Of a DNA stretch of 8,288 nucleotides, positions 1-6,077 are shown in pieces. Positions within the stretch are counted from its first letter, which is position 1. Every line of letters starts with the position of its first letter. The notes beneath the pieces were generated by a model. The model saw nothing but the letters and a program-made list of their open reading frames with translations, did no database searches and was not told the origin of the DNA. The DNA is from Chloroflexota bacterium (GTDB lineage Bacteria; Chloroflexota; Dehalococcoidia; Plut-88900), in NCBI GenBank assembly GCA_022572865.1, contig JACZVB010000046.1:1-8288 (forward strand), given 5' to 3'. Made by a program: the position numbers and the translations under genes.

Positions 1-35
1 GGGGCGATAGGGACCACCGACCGTCTACTTCTTGT

Positions 36-42
36 AGGAGGG
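36..42 (+). promoter_or_regulatory. Shine-Dalgarno site deciding a GTG start
   Basis: An aggaggg run lies six bases before the GTG at 49. An in-frame TAA at 46-48 directly abuts that GTG, so no earlier start is possible and the non-ATG start is well supported. Short ctac/gtag arms (25-28 and 34-37) could partly pair over this site, but the stem is only 4 bp and may be chance. Confidence 0.8.
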
Positions 43-48
43 ACCTAA

Positions 49-1215
49 GTGGAATACAAAGTGATCTCAGCAGACTGTCATACCGACATCGTATGGCTGC
101 CCGGGGACCTGTTCATCGAGAACGCGCCGGCTAGGCTCAGAGACAGGATGCCCAGGGTGGTGGAAACCGCGGAGGGTAAGGTCTGGGAAGCCGGTGGCGC
201 CCGGCTGGGATTTGTGGCCGCGGCGGCCCTTACCGGCTCCTATGAGCCATACAAACCCGGCCTCTCCCTCCACCTGGACAAGATGGAGGAGTTCGGTTTC
301 TTCTCCGATGCAGAGCGGGGACAGTTCCACCCCACTACCCCTGACCTTCGCATCCGGGACCAGGATGTAGACGGCATCCAGGCCGAGGTGATCTACGGCA
401 TCCTCGGGGTGGCCACAGGCTTCTCCGACGCCGAGGGCGGCATCTCAGACCCTGAAGTCCTCACCACGACCTATGACATCTACAATGAGTGGATAGCGGA
501 TTTCTCAAAAAGTGTCCCCGGGCGATTCGCCGCCCTGGCCTGCATCTCCTGCCATGACCCTGGTGTAGCGGCGGAGCAGCTAAAACGCGCCGCTGAATTA
601 GGCCTGAAAGGAGCAGAGCTAAACGTTTCCAGCGCCACCAAACCGATATATCAGGAGGAGTGGGACCCGCTGTGGGCAGCAGCCTCCGAGTGCGGCTTGC
701 CCATCTCTTTTCACACCACCGGTTTGGCCTATCGCCAGCCGGAAGACCCGGCCCACCAGCGGTACCAGTGGATCTCCCTGGGCCTGATGTACACCCTCTT
801 TCAGCTATCGGGGCCGGAGTTTCTGACCAGCATCCTGCTGTCCCAGGCCTGCGACGCCCATCCCGACTTCAAGTTCGTACTGGGTGAATGTGGTGTCGGG
901 TGGCTCCCCTACATCCTTCACCGCATCGACCAGGAGTATGAGGACCGGCTGTTCCACCTGAAGCTGAGCATGAAGCCCACCGAGTTCTGGCGAAGGCAGG
1001 GTTACTCCACCTTCCAGGATGAGCGACTCACCCCGGAGATAATCGAGGCCGTGGGTGAGGACAACATCTTGTGGGGTTCCGATTACCCCCATCCAGACAG
1101 TGTCTGGCCCGAGTCCCAGGATGTCATCCAGCGAAACTTGGGCCACTTGGACGAGAATCTCCGGAGGAAGTTGGTGTGCGAGAACGCCGGTAAGCTGTAC
1201 GGGTTCTTCGAGTAG
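49..1215 (+). CDS. Amidohydrolase family protein 1 (PF04909, amidohydro-related 2)
   Basis: This 388-residue cytoplasmic protein is a metal-dependent TIM-barrel enzyme of the amidohydrolase-related/decarboxylase group that includes ACMSD, gamma-resorcylate decarboxylase and 5-carboxyvanillate decarboxylase. Visible motifs are an N-terminal D-x-H metal site (D9-C-H11 in SADCHTD), a barrel histidine H222 in SFHTTG, the family block GECGVGWLPYILHRID at 279-294, and the C-terminal catalytic aspartate D345 in GSDYPHPDSVWP. No signal peptide or membrane segment is seen. The length is normal for the long DxH branch. The GTG start is fixed by a strong ribosome site and an adjacent upstream stop. The DmdA-like gene follows 98 bases downstream on the same strand, so the two may be co-transcribed. 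The substrate is unknown: decarboxylation of an aromatic or unsaturated acid, or hydrolysis, are both possible. Family assignment is firm; the reaction is not. Confidence 0.9.
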   Translation: MEYKVISADCHTDIVWLPGDLFIENAPARLRDRMPRVVETAEGKVWEAGGARLGFVAAAALTGSYEPYKPGLSLHLDKMEEFGFFSDAERGQFHPTTPDLRIRDQDVDGIQAEVIYGILGVATGFSDAEGGISDPEVLTTTYDIYNEWIADFSKSVPGRFAALACISCHDPGVAAEQLKRAAELGLKGAELNVSSATKPIYQEEWDPLWAAASECGLPISFHTTGLAYRQPEDPAHQRYQWISLGLMYTLFQLSGPEFLTSILLSQACDAHPDFKFVLGECGVGWLPYILHRIDQEYEDRLFHLKLSMKPTEFWRRQGYSTFQDERLTPEIIEAVGEDNILWGSDYPHPDSVWPESQDVIQRNLGHLDENLRRKLVCENAGKLYGFFE

Positions 1216-1273
1216 CCTTCGGACTCTCTCATCAATACTAACCTGATTCACCAGGGAGATACGCTAAATAGAG

Positions 1274-1290
1274 CCGGGTTTGAAGCCCGG
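1274..1290 (+). repeat. Small G+C hairpin in the leader of the DmdA-like gene
   Basis: The arms ccggg (1274-1278) and cccgg (1286-1290) pair, and a T-G and a T-A pair can extend the stem to 7 bp around a tga loop. It ends nine bases before the ggagg ribosome site at 1300-1304. No T tract follows, so it is not an intrinsic terminator. It may be a leader structure or a fragment of a dispersed repeat. Confidence 0.4.
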
Positions 1291-1313
1291 AACCTCATCG
1301 GAGGCATTGGGCA

Positions 1314-2543
1314 ATGTTGCAGATCAAGAAACGCCACCTACCAATCAACATGAGGCAGAGCGGCGACATCGACGCCCGCATAAAGTTCACCGCGCGCATC
1401 CGTAAGTCGCCCTACTGGCACCTGGCCGTCAAGGCGGGTTGCTGGGCCTTCGCCACCTACAACCACATGTATCATCCCAGGGCCTACGTAAAGCTCGAGG
1501 ACGGGGGCCTGTTGAAAGAGTACGAATATATCACCCAGGACGTCACCATGTGGGACGTCGCAGTCGAGCGCCAGATTCAGGTCAAGGGCCCCGATGCCGC
1601 CGCTTTCGTCGATCGGCTTATCACCAGAGACGTCTACAAGAAGCTTCCGGTGAATAAGGCCAGGTATGTCATCCTGTGCAATCAGAAAGGCGGCATAATC
1701 AACGATCCGATCCTGTTGCGGATAGCCGAGGACGAGTTCCGGTTCAGCATATCGGACTCTGATGTGCTTCTCTGGGCCCAGGGGGTCAACGCCACGGGAG
1801 AGTTCAACGTAGATATCAACGAGATAGATGTCTCGCCGGTCCAGATCCAGGGGCCCAAGTCCGTGAACTTGATGAGAAAGCTCTTCGGCGACCGTATCCT
1901 GGAGATGAAATACTACACGATATGGCAGACGAACCTGAACGGCCTGCGGGTGGACATCTCCCGCACCGGGTTCTCGGCAGAAGTCGGCTTCGAGATCTAT
2001 CTCCATGACTCTATAGTCAACGCCGACGAGATGTGGAACAAGGTCCTGGAAGCAGGCGAAGAGTTCAACCTCCACGTCATCGCACCGAGCCACATCCGCA
2101 GAATAGAGGCCGCCATCCTGTCCTATGGCCAGGACATGGACATCGAGACCAACCCCTTCGAGGTGAACCTGGACTGGCAGATCGACTTCAGTAAGGCCGA
2201 CTTCATAGGCAAGGACGCCCTCAGGAAGATCAAGGAGGAAGGGATAAAGCAGCGCCTGGTCGGCCTCAGGATGGGAGGACAGCCCATCACCTGGTACAAT
2301 CCGGACTTTTTCCCGGTACAAGACGCTTCGTCGGGCGAAGATGTGGGCTACATCTCCAGCGCCTTCTTCTCCCCCAATCTGGACACCAACATCGGGCTGG
2401 CCATGATGCCCATCAGCCACACAGCATCGGGCACCAAGGTCAGGGCGGTGCTGCCCGCCGACGGGCCCGTTGATGCCGAGGTGGTGGACATCCCCTTCGT
2501 AGACCCGAGGAAGACGATTCCCTCTAAAAAGCTGTCCTACTGA
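1314..2543 (+). CDS. DmdA/GcvT-like tetrahydrofolate-dependent methyltransferase (demethylase-like)
   Basis: This 409-residue soluble protein belongs to the GcvT (glycine cleavage T-protein) fold family and resembles dimethylsulfoniopropionate demethylase DmdA more than true GcvT. DmdA-like features are RIRKSPYW (28-35), the ATYNHMYHP block (47-55), MWDVAVERQIQVKGPDA (79-95), GGIINDP (126-132) and SISDSDVLLWAQG (145-157). General GcvT-fold features are SRTGFSAEVGFEIYL (216-230), RRIEAAILSYGQDM (262-275), FIGKDAL (297-303) and a C-terminal barrel block around 344-366. D131 aligns with the second Asp of the GcvT GG-x-x-DD motif, the catalytic position as I recall it. Known DmdA moves a methyl group from a sulfonium to tetrahydrofolate; related folds demethylate N-methyl amines or aromatic O-methyl groups (LigM). 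The ggagg at 1300-1304 supports the start at 1314 over an in-frame ATG at 1350 with no ribosome site. The N-terminus is about 20 residues longer than DmdA. Fold confidence is high; substrate is open. Confidence 0.85.
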   Translation: MLQIKKRHLPINMRQSGDIDARIKFTARIRKSPYWHLAVKAGCWAFATYNHMYHPRAYVKLEDGGLLKEYEYITQDVTMWDVAVERQIQVKGPDAAAFVDRLITRDVYKKLPVNKARYVILCNQKGGIINDPILLRIAEDEFRFSISDSDVLLWAQGVNATGEFNVDINEIDVSPVQIQGPKSVNLMRKLFGDRILEMKYYTIWQTNLNGLRVDISRTGFSAEVGFEIYLHDSIVNADEMWNKVLEAGEEFNLHVIAPSHIRRIEAAILSYGQDMDIETNPFEVNLDWQIDFSKADFIGKDALRKIKEEGIKQRLVGLRMGGQPITWYNPDFFPVQDASSGEDVGYISSAFFSPNLDTNIGLAMMPISHTASGTKVRAVLPADGPVDAEVVDIPFVDPRKTIPSKKLSY

Positions 2544-2683
2544 CACTGTTCCGGGCCTGTAACCCCTGCCCTACAGCTACAAATGGTCCGGTCGTCTGGA
2601 GAGGATTTCGGGACTGCACAATTCCGTCATCACCAGTAAGCGCTTCGTATTCAACGCAGAAGATATCGGCCTGGGAGGGCTTT

Positions 2684-3820
2684 ATGTCAAGAGACGGGTT
2701 CAAAATAGTCGACAGCGACCTCCATCTCATGGAGCCGCCGAACCTGTATGACGATTACATGGAGCCCGAATATCGAGCCTTAGCCCCCAGGTGGGGGGCC
2801 CGACCCGAGAGCGGCCTCCTCGACTGGCAGGTGCAGGATGGCAAGCTGCCGGCTGTGGATTGGCTGCGGAAAGAGATGCTCTCCCGCAAGCACCTGGACG
2901 ATGGGAGTTCCCATCACTACGTCGAGGAAAAGAGGGAGGGCTACACCCCCGGGCTCACCCTGAAAGCCATGGACCGGGAGGGAATCGATATCGCTATCCT
3001 GTTTCGCACCTATACCCAGATGGCCATCCAGGTAGACGGGCAGGACCCCGGGTACAGCCTGGCCGTGTGCCGGGCCTTCAACAACTGGCTGGCGGAGTTT
3101 GTCCAGGCCGACCCTGGCAGGCTGAGGGGCTCGGCCGTCCTGGCCCTCAACGATGTCCCGGCGGCCTCTCAGGAAGCAGCAAGGGCCGTCAAAGACCAGG
3201 GGGCTGTGGCCGTGACCCTGCTGCCCACCTCCGTGGACGACCGGATGCCCCACGACCGGGAGTGCGACCGCCTCTGGGACACCCTCCAGGACCTGGACGT
3301 CCCCGTGACCTTCCATGATACATCCCAGGGATATTCGGCCCGGAACCCGGGCAACTGGTTCCGGGAGCACCCCAACAACCTGGTCTTGATTCACACCTTC
3401 TCCTTCCCCATCACGCTGATGCTTACCATCGGGTGTATGACCGCCGGAGGAGTGCTCCACAGATTCCCGAAGCTGAGGATGGCCTTCCTGGAAGGGAACT
3501 GCTCATGGGTCCCCTGGCTTCTCTACCGGCTGGACGAGCAGTGGAAGATATACGGGGACAGTCAGGAGGTCCAGCTAACCCACCTACCAAGCCACTACTT
3601 CAAGGAGCGCTGTTACGTGTCTGTGGAGACCGATGGCGAGCTGCTGTGCCAGGTCGTCGAGACGATAGGAGACGACAATATCGTCCTCTCCACCGACTAC
3701 CCACACACCGATTCCAACTACCCCTTTGCGCTGGAGAAGTTCCTGGCATACGACAAGGTCTCCGACGCGACCAAGAAGAAGATCCTCTGGGACAACTGCG
3801 CCCGCCTCTACAAGCTTTAA
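2684..3820 (+). CDS. Amidohydrolase family protein 2 (PF04909)
   Basis: This 378-residue protein is a second, clearly diverged member of the family of protein 1. It has the DxH metal motif D12-L-H14 in VDSDLHLMEPPNLY, H211 in VTFHDTS, E270 in the block FLEGNCSWVPWLLYRLDE (268-285), and the C-terminal Asp D338 in STDYPHTDSNYP. Typical length, no export signal. A ggaggg at 2674-2679 sits four bases before the ATG, slightly close but acceptable. It follows the DmdA-like gene by 140 bases on the same strand, so amidohydrolases flank that gene on both sides. This arrangement suggests sequential steps on one compound, or two related substrates, but that is inference. A decarboxylase or C-C hydrolase role is more likely than amide hydrolysis judging from this branch, without proof. 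Confidence 0.9.
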   Translation: MSRDGFKIVDSDLHLMEPPNLYDDYMEPEYRALAPRWGARPESGLLDWQVQDGKLPAVDWLRKEMLSRKHLDDGSSHHYVEEKREGYTPGLTLKAMDREGIDIAILFRTYTQMAIQVDGQDPGYSLAVCRAFNNWLAEFVQADPGRLRGSAVLALNDVPAASQEAARAVKDQGAVAVTLLPTSVDDRMPHDRECDRLWDTLQDLDVPVTFHDTSQGYSARNPGNWFREHPNNLVLIHTFSFPITLMLTIGCMTAGGVLHRFPKLRMAFLEGNCSWVPWLLYRLDEQWKIYGDSQEVQLTHLPSHYFKERCYVSVETDGELLCQVVETIGDDNIVLSTDYPHTDSNYPFALEKFLAYDKVSDATKKKILWDNCARLYKL

Positions 3821-3860
3821 GATGTCCCGGGCCCACCTTGTGGCCAAGTTCCTCGCTGTC

Positions 3861-3908
3861 ATCCTGAACGGAGTGAAGGATCTGGGGTGGGAGCCCCGCT
3901 CGTGGTGA
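3861..3908 (+). repeat. Dispersed intergenic repeat, 'gaacggagtgaaggatct' type, with a 15-bp word shared with 5883-5897
   Basis: The stretch atcctgaacggagtgaagga begins at 3861 and its ends can pair (atcct 3861-3865 with aggat 3877-3881). I recognise this as a common dispersed intergenic motif in Chloroflexota and other bacteria (memory, not a search). It is followed by ccccgctcgtggtga at 3894-3908, which occurs identically at 5883-5897 in the other large spacer of this window, direct evidence that the element family is repeated. No gene is seen in this sequence. Confidence 0.65.
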
Positions 3909-3945
3909 CCTTCTTCCGATACTCGGGACTTGTCGGGGCCAGGGG

Positions 3946-3969
3946 TTTGTCCCGACATGTCGGGACAAA
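3946..3969. repeat. 24-bp perfect palindrome
   Basis: The 12-base half site tttgtcccgaca is followed immediately by its exact reverse complement. Just upstream, tcgggacttgtcggggc (3923-3939) is a related degenerate version. As RNA it would form a strong hairpin, but no T tract follows on either strand, so a simple intrinsic terminator is unlikely. It may be a repeat-element core, a protein-binding dyad or a bidirectional structure that limits read-through after amidohydrolase 2. Confidence 0.75.
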
Positions 3970-3978
3970 AGTTATATT

Positions 3979-4017
3979 CCTCCCCTTTCCTGGCTAGGAA
4001 GGGGGGCAGGGGGGATG
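3979..4017 (+). repeat. Pyrimidine/purine inverted element (cccctttcct ... aggaagggg)
   Basis: cccctttcct and aggaagggg face each other across a ggct loop with one bulged T, followed by a G-rich tail (ggggggcaggggggatgg). This resembles dispersed non-coding repeat units seen in intergenic regions of related genomes (from memory). Together with the elements at 3861-3969 it makes the 337-base spacer between 3821 and 4157 a composite of repeats rather than a gene. Confidence 0.5.
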
Positions 4018-4091
4018 GCCGCAACTGTTATTGAACACTCTTCACCTCCCCATTAGACCTGGTGTGAAATTCATGGTAAAAGTAACAGGGG

Positions 4092-4128
4092 GTCGCTCCC
4101 GGCGGAAGGCCGTGATGGTCGGAGCGAC
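4092..4128 (+). promoter_or_regulatory. Leader hairpin upstream of the ThDP-enzyme gene
   Basis: The arms gtcgctcc (4092-4099) and ggagcgac (4121-4128) are exact complements. An inner cggc (4100-4103) pairs with gccg (4109-4112) and stacks directly on the outer left arm, leaving an 8-base bulge on the right. The structure ends 18 bases before the aaggag ribosome site (4147-4152). It matches no riboswitch consensus I know, including TPP. Function (attenuation, RNA stability, operator or none) cannot be told. Confidence 0.45.
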
Positions 4129-4157
4129 GTACCAGACACCTCTATGAAGGAGTAGAT

Positions 4158-5771
4158 ATGACACGAATGACGGGTGGCCAGGCCTTAGTTCGCTCCCTTT
4201 ACCGTGAGGGAGTCCGGGTGATCTTCGGGCTGCCGGGGGTGCAGCTCTATCACGCCATGGACGCCCTTTACGACGAGCCCGGTATACGCTTCATCACCAC
4301 CCGCCACGAGCAGGCCACCACCTACATGGCCGATGGGTACGCCAGGGCCAGTGGAAGGGTCGGGACGGCGATGGTGGTCCCGGGCCCCGGGCTGCAGAAC
4401 GCATCCGCCGGCCTGGGCAACGCCTACTCAGCATCGTCACCGGTCCTACTCATCGCAGGCCAGATCAACCGGGCCAACATAGGCAAGGACGTAGGCATAC
4501 TACATGAGCTGAACGACCAGCTGGACGTCATCAAGCCCGTGACCAAGTGGCGGGCCCGCGTCCTGGAGCCGAAGGAGATCCCAGGAGTGGTGCATGAGGC
4601 TTTCCACCAGCTCCGAACCGGAAGGCCTAGGCCCGTCGAGATAGAGATGCCGCCGGAAACCCTGGCCCAGGTGGATGACCTGGAGCTCCACGAACCGGGC
4701 AAGCCCCTCCCCACCCCCGGAGACGACGGCGCCATCAAGGAGGCGGTGAAACTGCTGATGCGGGCCCAGCGCCCGGTGATCTGGGCGGGTGGCGGGGTCC
4801 ACTCCTCCGGGGCGTGGCAGGAGCTTCTGCAGGTGGCCGAGTACCTGCAGGCCCCCGTCATTACCACAGCCGAGGGCAAGGGCGCAATCCCCGAAAACCA
4901 CTATCTATCCATAGGCGTCACCAAGGGCAGGTCCACGGGCCAGGTTAGGGACGCCCTGCGCCTCTACTTCGAGGACCGAGATGTGACCCTGGCGGTGGGC
5001 ACTCGGTTCGCCACCGCCGAATACCCTAAGGACCAGAAAGTGATTCAGATAGACGTAGACGACGAGGAGGTCGGGCGAAATCACGCCAATACTCTCGGCA
5101 TTGTCGGTGATGCCAGGCTGGCCCTGGGACAGCTCCTAGAAGGCCTTAGAAAGGCCGGCCCGGCCAGGCCATCCCGAAAGGAGGAGTGCGAGGCCCTGCG
5201 CTCCGAGCGGTATGATGCCGCCAATCAGCCACAGCCCCTCGGGGCCTTCGTTCGTGCAATCAGGGATGCCCTGCCCGACGACTCCATAATCGTATCCGGC
5301 ATGACCCAGGTCGGGTACCACTCCCGGGCCTACTTCCCCGTCTATAAGCCTCGTACCTACATCACCTCATCCTACTATGGAAACCTGGGCTTCGCCTATC
5401 CCACGGCCCTGGGGGCCAAGGTAGCCCGGCCCGAGGTGCCTGTGGTGGCCCTCTGCGGCGACGGTGGTTTCCTCTTCAACTCCCAGGAGATGGCCACCGC
5501 CGCTCAGTTTGGCATCAACGTGGTCGCCGTGGTCTTCAACGACGGGGCCTTCGGCAACGTGCTGCGGGACCAGAGGACCGCCTTCAAGGGCAGAGTCATA
5601 GGCTCCGAGTTGCAGAACCCGGACTTCATGAAACTGGCCGACGCCTTCGGGATCAAAGGCATGAAGGCCGAGGGGCCGGAGGAACTGAAAGCCGCTCTCA
5701 AACAGGCCATCGGAATGGATACCCCTGTCCTCATCGAGGTGCCCTTAGGCCCCATGCCCGCCCCCTTCTAA
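4158..5771 (+). CDS. Thiamine-diphosphate-dependent enzyme, acetolactate synthase large-subunit-like
   Basis: This 537-residue protein has the three-domain layout of the ThDP decarboxylase/ligase superfamily. The N-terminal Pyr domain holds the activating glutamate E51 in TRHEQATTYMADGYAR. A central Rossmann-like domain spans about 190-330 (RPVIWAGGGV at 205-214, VIQIDVDDEEVG at 295-306). The C-terminal PP domain has the ThDP/Mg motif from GDG at 434-436 to N461-D462 (GDG followed about 25 residues later by ND). It is somewhat shorter than typical biosynthetic IlvB and has no adjacent small regulatory subunit gene, so a catabolic ThDP lyase, decarboxylase or carboligase is at least as likely as branched-chain amino acid synthesis. 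The aaggag at 4147-4152 is well placed. It is separated from amidohydrolase 2 by a 337-base repeat spacer, so it probably has its own promoter, which I could not identify with confidence. Likely cytoplasmic, multimeric by family analogy. Substrate unknown. Confidence 0.88.
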   Translation: MTRMTGGQALVRSLYREGVRVIFGLPGVQLYHAMDALYDEPGIRFITTRHEQATTYMADGYARASGRVGTAMVVPGPGLQNASAGLGNAYSASSPVLLIAGQINRANIGKDVGILHELNDQLDVIKPVTKWRARVLEPKEIPGVVHEAFHQLRTGRPRPVEIEMPPETLAQVDDLELHEPGKPLPTPGDDGAIKEAVKLLMRAQRPVIWAGGGVHSSGAWQELLQVAEYLQAPVITTAEGKGAIPENHYLSIGVTKGRSTGQVRDALRLYFEDRDVTLAVGTRFATAEYPKDQKVIQIDVDDEEVGRNHANTLGIVGDARLALGQLLEGLRKAGPARPSRKEECEALRSERYDAANQPQPLGAFVRAIRDALPDDSIIVSGMTQVGYHSRAYFPVYKPRTYITSSYYGNLGFAYPTALGAKVARPEVPVVALCGDGGFLFNSQEMATAAQFGINVVAVVFNDGAFGNVLRDQRTAFKGRVIGSELQNPDFMKLADAFGIKGMKAEGPEELKAALKQAIGMDTPVLIEVPLGPMPAPF

Positions 5772-5880
5772 CCGCTGGTTGGCCTCTCGCAAGACGGAAT
5801 TTTGGAGCCCCTCTAGTACCTAGTAGCCGAAATCAGCGCAACAGTCCGTCGAGTGTCGTCGGGAGTCCAGAAGGGCGACA

Positions 5881-5944
5881 GCCCCCGCTCGTGGTGAGCT
5901 TGCCTGTTCTGACCAAGGCCGAAGGGTCGAACCATGGCGGGGGC
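5881..5944. repeat. MITE/REP-like inverted-repeat element
   Basis: The ends gcccccgctcgtggt (5881-5895) and accatggcgggggc (5931-5944) are near-perfect inverted repeats: 8 G+C pairs match exactly, then tggt/acca after a short mismatch. The intervening 35 bases include gcctgttctga (5902-5912), a degenerate copy of the motif at 5951. Bases 5883-5897 equal 3894-3908. No ORF is carried, so any mobility would depend on another element. Confidence 0.6.
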
Positions 5945-5950
5945 ACGGTG

Positions 5951-5983
5951 GCCTGTCCTGAGCCTGTACTGAGCTTGTCGAAG
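5951..5983. repeat. Short tandem unit repeat (cctgtcctgag-cctgtactgag-cttgtcgaag)
   Basis: Two 11-base units differing at one position (5952-5962 and 5963-5973) are followed by a diverged third unit (5974-5983). On the opposite strand this reads as the cttcgacaagctcag type motif that I recall as a widespread dispersed intergenic repeat in Chloroflexota and other environmental bacteria. It lies between two convergent genes. The rest of the 306-base spacer (5772-6077) shows no gene and no convincing terminator. Confidence 0.6.
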
Positions 5984-6077
5984 TGTCCCATCGAAGGGAT
6001 GGTTCGGTGGGTGGCAGATCACCAGTGCGTCCCCAATGCGGGGCAGACACTATGACACGGTTTTCCACAATTGGGTG

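Noticed and set aside
1338..2546. A 402-codon open frame on the - strand, antisense to almost the whole DmdA-like gene
   Set aside because: It mirrors the sense gene codon pattern in a G+C-rich gene, shows no recognisable domain, and the sense frame has clear family motifs and a ribosome site.
2780..3460. A 226-codon open frame on the - strand inside amidohydrolase 2
   Set aside because: Its residue content is low in recognisable motifs (rich in G, H, V and P), and it lies wholly within a well supported gene.
3946..3969. Intrinsic terminator for amidohydrolase 2
   Set aside because: The stem is strong but no T tract follows on either strand, and it lies 125 bases beyond the stop, so it is reported only as a palindrome.
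3584..4024. Open frames on the - strand running from the end of amidohydrolase 2 into the spacer
   Set aside because: They consist of antisense gene sequence plus repeat elements, with no domain.
4021..4157. Promoter with ttgaac at 4031-4036 as a -35 box
   Set aside because: No acceptable -10 box occurs at 16-18 bases spacing, so the match is too weak to report.
4080..4157. TPP riboswitch upstream of the ThDP gene
   Set aside because: The conserved ctgaga and accttgatctgga-type elements are not present.
3821..4157. CRISPR array
   Set aside because: The repeats are single copies of different motifs, with no regular repeat-spacer periodicity.
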